A stretch of DNA of 64,000 bases from Clostridia bacterium (lineage in GTDB: Bacteria > Bacillota > Clostridia > Christensenellales > Aristaeellaceae): NCBI GenBank assembly GCA_017501255.1, contig JAFVXE010000052.1, positions 62,001 through 126,000 of the forward strand, in the 5' to 3' direction. The stretch's first letter is position 1. Each line of letters opens with the position of its first letter. Below the pieces are notes generated by a model, which worked only from the letters and a program-made list of their open reading frames with translations, was not told the origin of the DNA and ran no database searches. Shown here in pieces: positions 33,797-43,793 of this stretch. A program made the position numbers and the translations under genes.

Positions 33797-35560
33797 TTGA
33801 ACATACGCAAGCATTTGCAGGATGGTCTGCCGCTGGTGCTGGACGGCGCCATGGGTACCCTGTTCGCAGCATTGCCCCGGCAGAGTGAAGCCGCCTGCGA
33901 AAGTGCCAATCTGGATGCACCGCAGCAGATTCTTGCCATTCACAAGGCCTATTTACAAGCCGGTGCCAACGCCATCCAGACCAACACCTTTTCCCTGAGC
34001 GCCGCCGTCTGTCAGGGCCGGGCAGAGGAAGCCCAACGTCTCTTGGCGGCGGGCTGCCAATTGGCAAAGGAAGCGGTCAGCGGCATGGATGCCGCCATTT
34101 TTGCCGATATCGGCCCTGCGCCGCTGGGCATGAGGGTAACCCCTGCTCAGGCCTTTATCCAGCAGATGGACTGGTTTTTACAGGAGGGGCTCACCTGTTT
34201 CCTGCTGGAAACCCTCCCCTCTGATGAAGGCATTGCGGAAGCTGCCGCCCATTTGAAGGCGCAGTGTCCCGAAGCTTTCCTGCTGGTATCCTATGCTGTG
34301 CGCCCGGAAGGCTTCACCCGGGAGGGTATTTCCGGCAAAGGGCTGCTGGAACGCACCGCCGCACTGCCTCCGGTGGATGCAGTGGGCCTCAACTGCGTTT
34401 CCGGCCCGCACCATATGCTGTCCCTGCTGAAGGGCGTGAATCTCAACGGCAAGTACCTGTCCGTGATGCCCAACGCCGGCTATCCCACCGTGGTGGGACG
34501 GCGCACCGTCTATCAGGGCACACCGGAGTACTTTGCCGAGCGCATGGTGCAACTCCGTACCGCAGGTGCGTCCATTCTGGGCGGCTGCTGCGGCACCACG
34601 CCGGAACATATTGCAGCCACGGCAAAAGCTTTGCAGGAAATGCCTGCCATGGCTGTGACCGAGATGGATGCGCAAAAGCCCGAAAACCAGCCTGCCAGCC
34701 ATCCCAACCCCATCTGGGACAAGCTGGAAGCCGGACAGCGGATTATCGCCGTGGAGCTGGATCCTCCTGCCGACGACCGCATCGATCCCTTCCTCAGCGA
34801 CGTACAGACCCTGATGGATGCCCATGTGGATGCCATCACCATCGCCGACTGCCCCATTGCCCGGCCCCGGGCGGACAGCAGCCTCCTTGCCTGCAAGCTG
34901 AAGCGGGAGCTGGGCATGGCGGTGCTGCCCCACATGACCTGCCGGGATCGCAACCTGAACGCCACCAAGGCGCTGCTGTTGGGCCTTGCCATGGAGGGCG
35001 TGCGGAATGTGCTCATCGTCACCGGCGACCCGGTGCCCACCGAGGAACGCTCCGCTGTCAAAAGCGTGTTCAACTTCAACTCCCGCAAGCTGGCCGCCTA
35101 TATCACCGAGCTGAACAGCCAGCTGGCGCATCCCTTCCGCATCTTTGCTGCCCTCAACCTGAATGCGGTCAATTTCCGGGTGCAGCTGGATCTGGCAAAG
35201 GAAAAGGAAGCCTGCGGTGTATCCGGCTTTCTGACCCAGCCGGTGCTGTCCAAAGAAGCGCTGGAAAACCTGAAACTGGCCCGTCAAGAGCTGAAAGGCA
35301 AGATTCTGGGCGGGGTATTCCCCATCGTCAGCTATCGGAACGCCTGTTTCCTGAACAATGAAATCGCCGGGATGCGGGTCGCCCCGGAAATCGCCGAAAG
35401 GTACAAGGGCCTGGAACGGGATGAGGCCGAAAAGCTGGCTGCAAGGATTTCCGTGCAGATTGCCAGGGAGATCGAGTCCTATACCGATGGATGGTATCTG
35501 ATGACGCCGTTCAGACGGGTGGGGTTGATTCGGGAGATTGTGGAGACATTAAAAAACTAA
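33797..35560 (+). CDS. Bifunctional homocysteine S-methyltransferase / methylenetetrahydrofolate reductase
   Basis: A 587-residue fusion like YitJ. Residues 1 to about 285 form a homocysteine methyltransferase barrel with GLNCVSGP and GGCCGTTP zinc ligands. From about residue 310 on, VELDPPAD...HMTCRDRN...NVLIVTGDPVP...GFLTQPV belongs to the flavin-dependent MetF fold. It makes 5-methyl-THF and may also methylate homocysteine directly. The start is a TTG at 33797 with AAGGAGGG eight bases upstream; no in-frame ATG fits. It is the final gene of the operon, 13 bp after metH. Confidence 0.93.
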   Translation: MNIRKHLQDGLPLVLDGAMGTLFAALPRQSEAACESANLDAPQQILAIHKAYLQAGANAIQTNTFSLSAAVCQGRAEEAQRLLAAGCQLAKEAVSGMDAAIFADIGPAPLGMRVTPAQAFIQQMDWFLQEGLTCFLLETLPSDEGIAEAAAHLKAQCPEAFLLVSYAVRPEGFTREGISGKGLLERTAALPPVDAVGLNCVSGPHHMLSLLKGVNLNGKYLSVMPNAGYPTVVGRRTVYQGTPEYFAERMVQLRTAGASILGGCCGTTPEHIAATAKALQEMPAMAVTEMDAQKPENQPASHPNPIWDKLEAGQRIIAVELDPPADDRIDPFLSDVQTLMDAHVDAITIADCPIARPRADSSLLACKLKRELGMAVLPHMTCRDRNLNATKALLLGLAMEGVRNVLIVTGDPVPTEERSAVKSVFNFNSRKLAAYITELNSQLAHPFRIFAALNLNAVNFRVQLDLAKEKEACGVSGFLTQPVLSKEALENLKLARQELKGKILGGVFPIVSYRNACFLNNEIAGMRVAPEIAERYKGLERDEAEKLAARISVQIAREIESYTDGWYLMTPFRRVGLIREIVETLKN

Positions 35561-35610
35561 GAAACGAATGAACCACCAGGGCATATGCTCGGGCGGTTCA
35601 TTCGTTTCTT
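35559..35610. terminator. Bidirectional terminator with both stop codons in the stem
   Basis: A perfect 16-bp inverted repeat (AAGAAACGAATGAACC at 35559-35574 and its complement at 35595-35610) with a 20-nt loop. The stop of the plus-strand gene and that of the converging acetyltransferase both fall within the arms. A TTTTTT tract follows on the minus strand. Confidence 0.85.
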
Positions 35611-36157
35611 ATTGATTTCCTTTTTCAATACAATAACACACTTCACCATGGGGTTCCATCCCCGCTTTGGTGAACCGAAGCACCGTATCCGTCCTGTACA
35701 TACTGGACTTTTCCAGCACTCGCCCGGATTTGATGTTTTCTGCCCGGTGATAGGCTTCCAGCTTGGTAAAGCCCGTCTGCCCAAAGGCGAAATCAATCAC
35801 CGCTGACAGCGCCTCATTGGCATAGCCTCTGCCCCACCGACTTTGACCGATGCAGTATTCAATCTCTGTCGTCGCTTCCTCGCTATACACCTGGCAAAAC
35901 GCAATCTGACCGATACACGCATCCGTCTCCTTTTCGACAATGGCCCAACGGTAAAAATCCTGCTGAGCGTATTGGCTGATCCATCCCTCCAGCAGCACAG
36001 TTACCTCGCCAATGGTTGAATACACAGGCTCGCCATACTCGTGTTGGATGGCTGGGTCGGCTATCCAGTTTTCCAGCATACTGACGCCATCCATTGGCTC
36101 AAAGGGACGCAACAGCAACCGGGCCGTATGGATGGGTCTCGTTCCGCAATGCCTCAT
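35609..36157 (-). CDS. GNAT acetyltransferase (RimJ/RimL type)
   Basis: A 182-residue GNAT of the ribosomal-alanine-acetyltransferase-like group. TARLLLRPFEPMDGVSMLENW is the N-terminus, IGQIAFCQV and IEYCIG form the central strands, and QSRWGRGYANEALSAVIDFAF is the acetyl-CoA loop. ATG at 36157 is selected since GAGGTG lies 8-9 bp upstream; earlier in-frame ATGs overlap the preceding gene. The substrate may be a small amine, an antibiotic or a protein N-terminus. Confidence 0.87.
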   Translation of the reverse strand: MRHCGTRPIHTARLLLRPFEPMDGVSMLENWIADPAIQHEYGEPVYSTIGEVTVLLEGWISQYAQQDFYRWAIVEKETDACIGQIAFCQVYSEEATTEIEYCIGQSRWGRGYANEALSAVIDFAFGQTGFTKLEAYHRAENIKSGRVLEKSSMYRTDTVLRFTKAGMEPHGEVCYCIEKGNQ

Positions 36158-36161
36158 CCCA

Positions 36162-36506
36162 TCACACCTCATACCCGCTGTTGATATCAAAGGGCGCAAT
36201 CAGCAGCTTCGCCAGCGCCTTGTAATGGTTTTCCATCAGCCAGCCGTTGGCCTTGCCACAGTTTTCAATGGTATCAAACTGCCACAGGGCGAAAAACTTG
36301 ACACACTTCACAATCCTGGTCAGTTCCCGGGGCGGCTGACCAAGCTCCACCCCATCGAAGGTGTAAAAGCGCTTAAAGACAATCAGGTTCGTGCAACCGG
36401 GACAAGAAGCCATTTCCGGCTTCAGGGCTGCCAGCAAATTTTCAAAAGCATCCAGTTGATCGGGTTTCACCTGAAAGAGCAAATGTTCCACAAACGACTT
36501 TGCCAT
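36162..36506 (-). CDS. Small Dabb-like (stress-responsive alpha/beta barrel) protein
   Basis: A 114-residue protein beginning MAKSFVEHLLFQVKPDQ, with LKPEMASCPGCTNLIVFKRF and a second strand region, compatible with the ferredoxin-like dimeric barrel (Dabb) fold. No catalytic residues stand out. GGGGAGG precedes the ATG. It is the middle gene of a three-gene unit with a phosphoesterase and a GNAT. Confidence 0.65.
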   Translation of the reverse strand: MAKSFVEHLLFQVKPDQLDAFENLLAALKPEMASCPGCTNLIVFKRFYTFDGVELGQPPRELTRIVKCVKFFALWQFDTIENCGKANGWLMENHYKALAKLLIAPFDINSGYEV

Positions 36507-36526
36507 CGAAAATTCCTCCCCGATGA

Positions 36527-37138
36527 TCAGACTTCCACAGGAATATGTTCAAAGGTAAGGCTGCCCGCACCTGCTTCAATGATCAGGTAGGAAGCGCCTT
36601 CCAGCCCCGAAGCTGAAACGGAAACCACATTCCCCTTCACAAAATTCTGATGGGAATGACCAATCACCACCAGATCATATTGCGTAACGCTCTCGCTTTC
36701 GCAAGCCCGGTCAAACACACCGTTTTGAAGAGATGACAACGGATGAAACGGGTAGGCTGCATCAACATCCGAAAACAGGAAATGGGAAAAATGAATTTTG
36801 TATTCACAACATTCTTTTTCACAGAACAACGGCATCTGTCTGATGAACCGCATCTGGTCGCCGTTCAGTTTCTTTCTTGTTTCGTCATAATAGCTCCGCA
36901 AATACTCCACATCGGGATCAATATCAACCCCCTGCTCCATATACAGTTCACAATTGCCCTTCAGACAAACGATCCCGCTGGCCTTCAACAGTTCCAGACA
37001 TTCCACTTCTTCGTTTCCACGTTGAAAAATATCCCCCAGAAAGACTGTCAAATCCACATTTTGCGCTTTGATCTGCTCAAGAACCGCCCGTAATGCTTTC
37101 AGGTTTCCGTGAATATCGGAAAATGCTGCAATCTTCAT
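36527..37138 (-). CDS. Calcineurin-like metallophosphoesterase (YfcE-like)
   Basis: A 203-residue phosphoesterase. Metal-binding motifs are SDIHGN at the N-terminus, FLGDI, KGNCE (the usual GNHE/GNCD position) and IGHSHQNF near the C-terminus. It probably hydrolyses a phosphodiester or small phosphate ester in the cytoplasm. AGGCAGG precedes the ATG. Length is slightly above the typical 180-190 residues because of a central insert (about residues 72-125). Confidence 0.88.
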   Translation of the reverse strand: MKIAAFSDIHGNLKALRAVLEQIKAQNVDLTVFLGDIFQRGNEEVECLELLKASGIVCLKGNCELYMEQGVDIDPDVEYLRSYYDETRKKLNGDQMRFIRQMPLFCEKECCEYKIHFSHFLFSDVDAAYPFHPLSSLQNGVFDRACESESVTQYDLVVIGHSHQNFVKGNVVSVSASGLEGASYLIIEAGAGSLTFEHIPVEV

Positions 37139-37169
37139 AATGACCTGCCTGTATTTTCATCGATAATAC

Positions 37170-37210
37170 AAGCAACAGCAAGCCAACCTCTGTTTGACTT
37201 GCTGTTGCTT
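37170..37210 (-). terminator. Terminator of the arginine operon
   Basis: A perfect 13-bp stem (AAGCAACAGCAAG and complement) with a 15-nt loop, 33 bp beyond the argF stop. The trailing T-stretch on the minus strand is poor (TGTATTAT). Confidence 0.65.
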
Positions 37211-37242
37211 GCTGATTGGGCCGTTGTGCCGGTTTCCCTATC

Positions 37243-38226
37243 TTACAGCGTCGCCGCCATAACCGCCTTGATGGTATGCATCCGGTTTTCCGCCTCATCA
37301 AACACAATGGACTGCTCGGATTCAAACACTTCGTCAGTCACTTCCATGCAGTCGATACCGAATTTCTGGTAGATTTCCTTGCCGATGGTGGTGTTCAGGT
37401 CGTGGAAAGCCGGCAGACAGTGCATAAAGCGGCACTGAGGGCCTGCGTTGTCCATCAGCTGTTTGGTGATGCGGTAGGGCGTCAGTTCCTTGATGCGCTC
37501 CTCCCAGACGGAATCCGGTTCGCCCATGGAAACCCACACATCGGTGTAGAGCACATCTGCGCCCTTGGTGGCAGCCATAGGATCCTCAATGAATTCCAGC
37601 GTTGCGCCGGTTTCCGCAGCGATCTGCTGGCACTGGGCCACCAATTCAGCATCGGGGAAATACTTGGCGGGGGCGCAGGCCACAAAATGCATCCCCATCT
37701 TGGCGCAGCCCACCATCAGGGAGTTGCCCATGTTGTAGCGGGCATCGCCCATGTAGACCAGCTTGCGGCCCTTCAGGCTGCCAAAATGCTCCTGAATGGT
37801 CAGGAAATCGGCAAGGATCTGGGTGGGATGGAACTCGTTGGTCAGGCCGTTCCAGACAGGCACACCGGCATACTTGGCCAGCGCTTCCACCCGCTCCTGT
37901 TCAAAGCCGCGGTACTCGATACCGTCATACATCCGACCCAGCACCCGGGCTGTATCGGCGATGGATTCCTTTTTGCCAATCTGGCTGCCGGAGGGATCCA
38001 GATAGGTGGGGTGCATTCCCAGATCCGCAGCCGCCACCTCAAAGGCGCAGCGGGTGCGGGTGGAAGTCTTTTCAAAGATCAGCGCAATGCTCTTGCCCTT
38101 GCACATCCGGTGGGGAATGCCCGCTTTCTTTTGCTTTTTCAGTTCATAGGCCATATCGATCAGGCCCTGAATTTCTTCAGGGGTGAAATCCAACAATTTC
38201 AAAAAGCTCTTGCCTTTCAGATTCAT
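37243..38226 (-). CDS. argF: Ornithine carbamoyltransferase
   Basis: A 327-residue enzyme forming citrulline from ornithine and carbamoyl phosphate. STRTR in [15 protein letters not shown] binds carbamoyl phosphate; HPTQ and HCLPAFHD are the other signature sites. ATG at 38226 follows AAGGAGG. It is the last gene of the arg cluster, 13 bp after argD. Anabolic rather than catabolic use is indicated by the cluster. Confidence 0.96.
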   Translation of the reverse strand: MNLKGKSFLKLLDFTPEEIQGLIDMAYELKKQKKAGIPHRMCKGKSIALIFEKTSTRTRCAFEVAAADLGMHPTYLDPSGSQIGKKESIADTARVLGRMYDGIEYRGFEQERVEALAKYAGVPVWNGLTNEFHPTQILADFLTIQEHFGSLKGRKLVYMGDARYNMGNSLMVGCAKMGMHFVACAPAKYFPDAELVAQCQQIAAETGATLEFIEDPMAATKGADVLYTDVWVSMGEPDSVWEERIKELTPYRITKQLMDNAGPQCRFMHCLPAFHDLNTTIGKEIYQKFGIDCMEVTDEVFESEQSIVFDEAENRMHTIKAVMAATL

Positions 38227-38239
38227 GAAAAATGCCTCC

Positions 38240-39406
38240 TTATGCTTCACATACTTCTTTGATGGCAGTGATGGCCCGCTTGAGCACATCCATGGGGATG
38301 TTCAGGGCAGGCAGCAGGCGCAGCTTATCCTTGGCGGTAAGGCACAGAACGCCTTTTTCCAGCAAAGCCCGCACCAGCTCGCCGGCAGGCTTTTCTGTCT
38401 TGATGCCCACCATCAGGCCCATCCCAGTGATACCGGTGATGCCCTTGGCGCCTTCCAGTTGCTGACGGATGTACTCGCCCTTCTTTTGTACCTCCGCCAG
38501 CAAGGCATCGTCAATACGCTGCAAAATGTTCAGTGCACCGGCGCAGCACACCGGGTTGCCGCCGAAGGTGGAGCCGTGGTCACCAAAGCCCAGCACATTC
38601 TGAACCTTCTCGCCCAGCAACGCCGCACCCAGCGGCAGACCGCCGCCCAAACCCTTGGCGGTGGAAACCGCATCGGGCTGTACACCATAGTTCATGTAAG
38701 CGTACAGCTGACCGGTACGGCCATTGCCGGTCTGCACCTCATCCACCATGAACAGAATATCCTGCTCCTGACAGAAAGCCGCCAGGCCCTTGACAAAATC
38801 GGGTTCCATGGCGATCACGCCGCCTTCGCCCTGCACGCATTCAATCAGAATACCGGCAGCCTTGTTTTCCATGGCCAGCTGTTTGATGCCTTCCAGATCG
38901 CCCGCATTCCCATGAACAAAGCCGGGGGTCAGGGGCTGGAACAACTCATGATAGTGCTCCTGACCGGTGGCAGACAGGGTGGTAAGGGTGCGGCCATGGA
39001 AGCTGTTTTTCAGGGTGACGATGGTGCTGTATTCCGGGCCTTTTTTGTCGACAGCGTACTTGCGGGCCACCTTGATCAGGCACTCGTTGGCCTCTGCGCC
39101 GGAATTGGCGAAGAACACCTTCTTCATGCCGGTGCGGCTGCACAGTTCCTGCGCCAGCAAAGCGCAGGGTTCGGTGTAGTACAGGTTGGACATATGCTGC
39201 ACCTTGGCAAGCTGGGCTGTCACAGCCGCCACCCATGCATCATCGGCAATACCGAAGCCGGTCACGCCGATGCCGGTGCCCATATCGATGTATTCCTTGC
39301 CGTTTTCATCATAGACCAGCGAACCCTTGCCGGAAACGATCTCCACCGGGAAACGGTTGTAGGTTCCGGCTACATACTGCTGGTCAATCTGCTTGAGCTG
39401 GCTCAT
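38240..39406 (-). CDS. argD: Acetylornithine aminotransferase
   Basis: A 388-residue class-III PLP aminotransferase. NSGAEANE, the Asp of [14 protein letters not shown] and the Schiff-base Lys of [11 protein letters not shown] are visible. It converts N-acetylglutamate semialdehyde to N-acetylornithine. The start overlaps the argB stop as ATGA. Confidence 0.95.
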   Translation of the reverse strand: MSQLKQIDQQYVAGTYNRFPVEIVSGKGSLVYDENGKEYIDMGTGIGVTGFGIADDAWVAAVTAQLAKVQHMSNLYYTEPCALLAQELCSRTGMKKVFFANSGAEANECLIKVARKYAVDKKGPEYSTIVTLKNSFHGRTLTTLSATGQEHYHELFQPLTPGFVHGNAGDLEGIKQLAMENKAAGILIECVQGEGGVIAMEPDFVKGLAAFCQEQDILFMVDEVQTGNGRTGQLYAYMNYGVQPDAVSTAKGLGGGLPLGAALLGEKVQNVLGFGDHGSTFGGNPVCCAGALNILQRIDDALLAEVQKKGEYIRQQLEGAKGITGITGMGLMVGIKTEKPAGELVRALLEKGVLCLTAKDKLRLLPALNIPMDVLKRAITAIKEVCEA

Positions 39407-40278
39407 GCGTTTTCCTCCCCCATCACCATGGTACCGGCGCCCTCGTCGGTCAAAATCTCCATCAGGATGGAGTGGGGCACCCGTCCGTCCATGATAACCA
39501 CATTCTTCACGCCTTTGTGGATGGCCTCGATGCAGCAATTCACCTTGGGAATCATGCCGCCGTTGATGACGCCTTCCTCAAAGAGCTTCTCTGCCTCGCT
39601 GATGGTCACATTGGGAATCAGGGTGGTGGGATCATCCTTATCCCGCAGGATACCGGCCACATCGGTCATCATGATGAGGCGTTCCGCATTCAGCGCACCG
39701 GCGATGTAAGCGGCGGCGGTGTCGCCGTTGATGTTGTAGGCATTACCCTGGCGGTCGCAGCCGATGGTGGAGACCACGGGAATGTAGCCCTTCTCCAACA
39801 GATCCATCACAGGGCGGATGTGCACCTTGGTGATATCGCCCACATAACCCAGCCGTTCATCCTTGGGCTTGGACTCAATCAGCCGTCCATCCATGCCGGA
39901 AATACCCATGGCCTTGCCGCCCTTCATTTCCAGCAGGTTCACCAAAGTTTTGTTCACCTTGCCTGCCAGCACCATCTGGACGATATCCATGGTTTCCTTG
40001 TCAGTCACACGGAGGCCATCCACAAATTCGGGCTTCTTGCCCAGCACCTTCATCAGGTCGCTGATCTCCGGGCCGCCGCCGTGCACCAAAACAATCTTGA
40101 CGCCGATGAGCCACAGAAGAACAATGTCCTCCATCACCTGCTGCTTTAATTGCTCATTGATCATGGCGTTGCCGCCGTACTTGACCACAACGATCTTGTT
40201 GTTGTACCGCTTGATGTAAGGCAGCGCCGCGGTGAGCACTTCCGCCCGCTGGGCGTTGGTAAATTCGCAATGAATCAT
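39403..40278 (-). CDS. argB: Acetylglutamate kinase
   Basis: A 291-residue amino-acid kinase. VVKYGGNAM is the phosphate-binding N-terminal Lys/Gly loop, LVHGGGPEIS binds acetylglutamate/ATP, and NINGDTAAAYIAGAL and LMMTDVAGI(L) follow. The extended N-terminal helix (QRAEVLTAALPYIKRY) is the kind found in arginine-inhibited hexameric forms, so feedback inhibition is possible. Confidence 0.96.
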   Translation of the reverse strand: MIHCEFTNAQRAEVLTAALPYIKRYNNKIVVVKYGGNAMINEQLKQQVMEDIVLLWLIGVKIVLVHGGGPEISDLMKVLGKKPEFVDGLRVTDKETMDIVQMVLAGKVNKTLVNLLEMKGGKAMGISGMDGRLIESKPKDERLGYVGDITKVHIRPVMDLLEKGYIPVVSTIGCDRQGNAYNINGDTAAAYIAGALNAERLIMMTDVAGILRDKDDPTTLIPNVTISEAEKLFEEGVINGGMIPKVNCCIEAIHKGVKNVVIMDGRVPHSILMEILTDEGAGTMVMGEENA

Positions 40279-40293
40279 ATTGGTATCCTCCCA

Positions 40294-41508
40294 TCAGGTG
40301 CGGTAATCGCCGTTGATCTTTACGTAGTCATAGGTCAGGTCGCAGCCCCAGGCAGTGGCGGCGCAATCGCCGTCGCCAAGGGAGACCAGAATCTCGATTT
40401 CCTTCTCCAACAGGATTTCCTTGGCGATTTCCTCGGAGAAGTCGATGCCTGCGCCATCCTTGCAGACGGGAATCTCACCCTTTAACGAGCGGAAGGCCAC
40501 ATCCACCTTGGTCACATCCACCTCTGCGCCGCTGTAGCCGATAGCGCACAGGATGCGGCCCCAGTTGGCATCTGCGCCAAACATGGCAGCCTTGACCAGG
40601 CTGGAACAGATGACGCTCTTGGCAGCGGTGCGGGCAACCTCCATGCTGTCAGCACCAGTTACTTTGCACTCGATCAGGCGGGTAGCGCCCTCGCCGTCGC
40701 CGGCGATCATGCGGCACAGGTGCATGGTGATGGTATTCAGCGCCTTCATGAAAATGGCGAAGTCCTCGCCCTCTTCGGTGATCTCCGCATTGCCAGCCAA
40801 ACCGTTGGCCAGCAGGGTGACCATATCGTTGGTGGAGGTATCCCCGTCCACGCTGGTCATGTTGAAAGTATCCTGCACATCGCAGCGCAGGGCCTTCTGG
40901 ATCATCGCAGCAGAAATGGCAGCATCGGTGGTGATGAACACCAGCATGGTGGCCATGTTAGGATGGATCATACCGCTGCCCTTGGCCATGCCGCCCATAC
41001 GGCACACCTTGCCGCCCAGTTCAAACTCTACCGCCACCTGCTTGTCGATGGTATCAGTGGTCATGATGGCCTTGGCGGCTGCATCTGCGCCTTCTGCGGA
41101 CAGGCCTGCTGCCAGCTGGGGCAGTCCCGCAGCGATGGGTTCCACATTCAGCCGCTGACCGATCACGCCGGTGGAAGCCACCACCACATCATCGGCGGCA
41201 ATGCCCAGCTGGTTGGCGGTGAGCTGGCTCATTTTCTCAGCAATTTCGATACCGTCGGCATTGCAGGTGTTGGCGTTGCCGCTGTTGCAAATCACAGCCT
41301 GCGCCTTGCCATTGGCAAGATGGGCCTTGGTCACCAAAAGAGGCGCACCCTTGACCAGATTGGTGGTATAGATAGCGGCTGCGTTGGCGGGAATTTCGCT
41401 GTATACCAGCGCCAGATCAGCCTTGGTGGTGTTCTTACGGATGCCGCAATGGATGCCGTTCGCGGTAAAACCCTGTGCGGCGCAAACGCCGCCGTTGATC
41501 AACTGCAT
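40294..41508 (-). CDS. argJ: Bifunctional glutamate N-acetyltransferase / N-acetylglutamate synthase
   Basis: A 404-residue Ntn-type enzyme. The self-cleavage site is in KGSGMIHPNMATMLVF, where Thr after Ala becomes the nucleophile of the beta chain; GNANTCNADG is also diagnostic. It regenerates acetylglutamate from acetylornithine, giving the cyclic pathway, and agrees with the lack of argE here. The gap to argC is 15 bp. Confidence 0.96.
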   Translation of the reverse strand: MQLINGGVCAAQGFTANGIHCGIRKNTTKADLALVYSEIPANAAAIYTTNLVKGAPLLVTKAHLANGKAQAVICNSGNANTCNADGIEIAEKMSQLTANQLGIAADDVVVASTGVIGQRLNVEPIAAGLPQLAAGLSAEGADAAAKAIMTTDTIDKQVAVEFELGGKVCRMGGMAKGSGMIHPNMATMLVFITTDAAISAAMIQKALRCDVQDTFNMTSVDGDTSTNDMVTLLANGLAGNAEITEEGEDFAIFMKALNTITMHLCRMIAGDGEGATRLIECKVTGADSMEVARTAAKSVICSSLVKAAMFGADANWGRILCAIGYSGAEVDVTKVDVAFRSLKGEIPVCKDGAGIDFSEEIAKEILLEKEIEILVSLGDGDCAATAWGCDLTYDYVKINGDYRT

Positions 41509-41523
41509 ATTCTTCTTCCTCCG

Positions 41524-42447
41524 TTACACATTGAGGCCAGTGGTTTCGTCAAGGCCCAGCATGATGTTCATATTCTGAATGGCGGCGCCGGATGCGCCCT
41601 TGCCCAGATTGTCGAACCGGGCGACCAGCAGGATGCGGTCCTCATTGCCGCAAACGGTGATCTGCATATCGTCCCGTCCGCTGAGGGCATTCGCTGACAG
41701 GAAGCCGCTTTCATCGGCAGCTTCTTCATAATGCACCATGGCGGTGTGGTAGCAGTTCTTGTACAGCTGCTTCACATCCTCGGGGATGCCCTTCAGATCC
41801 TTGGCAAACAGGGGCACCACCACTTCCATGCCGCTGTAGTAGTCCGCTACAATGGGGCAGAATACCGGCGTGGTGGCCAGGCCGCACAGTTTGACCATCT
41901 CTTTCAGGTGCTTGTGCTGCTGGGTGAGGCCATACTGCCGGGGGGCATCCAGCAGGGGATTGCGGCCCTCGGATTCATAATCAGCAATCATGCCCTTGCC
42001 GCCGCCGGAATAGCCGGTGAGCGAAAAACTCTGCAAGCCCAGATCGGCTGCAATCAAACCTTCCCGTACCAGCGGCTCCACCAGCGCCACAAAGCCGCTG
42101 GCATGGCAGCCGGGGTTGGCCACCCGCTTGGCGGTTCGCAGAGCTTCCCGCTTGCCGGGCAATTCTGCAAAGCCGTACACCCAGCCATCCGCCGTGCGGT
42201 GTGCCGTGGAAGTGTCGATAATGGCTGTTTTGCTGCCCTCTGCCAGCGCTACCGCCTGCACCGCCGCTGCATCCGGCAGGCACAGGAACGCAATATCCGC
42301 TGCGTGCAGGGCTTCTTTTCGGGCGTTATCATCCTTGCGAACCTCATCGGGCAGAATGATCAGCTGAAGATCGCTGCGGGATTGCAAACGCTCGTGAATG
42401 CGCAGCCCTGTGGTGCCTGCGCTGCCGTCGATAAATACCTTGGTCAT
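41524..42447 (-). CDS. argC: N-acetyl-gamma-glutamyl-phosphate reductase (short type)
   Basis: A 307-residue reductase. FIDGSAGTTGLRIHERL binds NADP; the catalytic Cys is in NPGCHASGF. The length and the GSAGTTG motif fit the shorter type-2 ArgC, rather than the 340-residue type. The ATG at 42447 follows AAAGGAG. A terminator-like hairpin lies between it and argG. Confidence 0.94.
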   Translation of the reverse strand: MTKVFIDGSAGTTGLRIHERLQSRSDLQLIILPDEVRKDDNARKEALHAADIAFLCLPDAAAVQAVALAEGSKTAIIDTSTAHRTADGWVYGFAELPGKREALRTAKRVANPGCHASGFVALVEPLVREGLIAADLGLQSFSLTGYSGGGKGMIADYESEGRNPLLDAPRQYGLTQQHKHLKEMVKLCGLATTPVFCPIVADYYSGMEVVVPLFAKDLKGIPEDVKQLYKNCYHTAMVHYEEAADESGFLSANALSGRDDMQITVCGNEDRILLVARFDNLGKGASGAAIQNMNIMLGLDETTGLNV

Positions 42448-42467
42448 GGCTGAATGCTCCTTTTTGC

Positions 42468-42512
42468 AAAACAGCCCCCGGCGATTCGACCTGCGAAACG
42501 CCGGAGGGCTGT
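42468..42512 (-). terminator. Terminator or attenuator between argG and argC
   Basis: A GC-rich imperfect stem (ACAGCCCTCCGGCG against CGCCGGGGGCTGT) with a 15-nt loop is followed by TTTT on the minus strand. It lies in the 86-bp gap between argG and argC, so it probably reduces read-through into the rest of the arg genes. No separate promoter for argC was found. Confidence 0.65.
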
Positions 42513-42533
42513 ATGTTTTTTGTACTTGGCAGC

Positions 42534-43748
42534 TTACTTGCCGTCCACGATGGCCTGAACCTTGATGGGCAGACCGAACAGGTTGATGAAGCCTTCCGCA
42601 TCCTTCTGGTTGTAATCGCTCTCGCCGAAGGTAGCGATCTCTTCGCTGTAGAGGGTGTAGGGGCTCCACACGCCAGCGTTGATCATGTTGCCCTTGTACA
42701 GCTTCAGGCGAACCTTACCGGTCACCCGCTCCTGGGTCTTATCCACAAAGGCGCTGAGAGCCTCCCGCAGGGGGGTGTACCACTGGCCGTTGTAAACCAG
42801 ATCGGCAAAGGTGATGGACAGCTTCTGCTTCTCGTGCAGGGTCAGCTTATCCAGGCAGATGCTCTCCAGCACGGAGTGAGCCTTGTAGAGGATGGTTCCG
42901 CCGGGCGTCTCGTACACGCCGCGGCACTTCATGCCCACGAGGCGGTTTTCCACGATATCCAACAGGCCGATGCCGTTGGTGCCGCCGATCTGGTTCAGCT
43001 TGAGGATGATTTCCTTGGCGGAGAGCTTCTCATCGTTCAGGGCAACGGGGATACCCTGCTCGAAATCGATGGTGATATAGGTGGGAGCGTCGGGAGCCTG
43101 AATGGGAGAAACGCCCATCTCCAGGAAACCGGGCTTCTCATACTGGGGCTCGTTGCCGGTATCTTCCAGATCCAGACCTTCGTGGGACAGGTGCCACAGG
43201 TTCTTGTCCTTGGAATAGTTGGTTTCCCGGTTGATCTTCAGGGGAATGTTGTGAGCCTCGGCATAGTCGATCTCTTCTTCACGGGACTTGATATCCCACT
43301 CACGCCAGGGAGCGATGATGGGCATATTGGGGGCAAAATGCTTGATGGCCAGTTCAAAACGCACCTGGTCGTTGCCCTTGCCGGTGCAGCCGTGAGCGAT
43401 GGCATCAGCGCCTTCCTTGATAGCCACTTCCACCAGACCCTTGGCGATGCAGGGACGGGCATGACTGGTGCCCAGCAGGTATTCTTCGTAGATAGCGCCG
43501 GCCTTCATGGTGGGAATGATGAAATCATCCACATATTCGTCGGTCAAATCCAGCACATACAGCTTGGAAGCGCCGGTCTTGATAGCCTTCTCTTCCAGAC
43601 CTTCCAGCTCGTCAGCCTGGCCTACATTGCCAGCCACGGCGATGACTTCACAATTATTGTAGTTCTCCTTGAGCCACGGAATGATGATGGACGTATCCAG
43701 ACCGCCGGAGTAAGCGAGTACAACTTTCTTGATCTGATCCTTATTCAT
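42534..43748 (-). CDS. argG: Argininosuccinate synthase
   Basis: A 404-residue ATP-pyrophosphatase-fold enzyme. [10 protein letters not shown] is the P-loop, [14 protein letters not shown] the citrulline/aspartate region. It joins citrulline and aspartate. It is the first gene after a near-consensus promoter. argH, needed for the last step, is not found in this window. Confidence 0.97.
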   Translation of the reverse strand: MNKDQIKKVVLAYSGGLDTSIIIPWLKENYNNCEVIAVAGNVGQADELEGLEEKAIKTGASKLYVLDLTDEYVDDFIIPTMKAGAIYEEYLLGTSHARPCIAKGLVEVAIKEGADAIAHGCTGKGNDQVRFELAIKHFAPNMPIIAPWREWDIKSREEEIDYAEAHNIPLKINRETNYSKDKNLWHLSHEGLDLEDTGNEPQYEKPGFLEMGVSPIQAPDAPTYITIDFEQGIPVALNDEKLSAKEIILKLNQIGGTNGIGLLDIVENRLVGMKCRGVYETPGGTILYKAHSVLESICLDKLTLHEKQKLSITFADLVYNGQWYTPLREALSAFVDKTQERVTGKVRLKLYKGNMINAGVWSPYTLYSEEIATFGESDYNQKDAEGFINLFGLPIKVQAIVDGK

Positions 43749-43793
43749 GAGGACGCCTCCCGAAAAGTGTTAGTAATCTTTGGAACGCGCATA

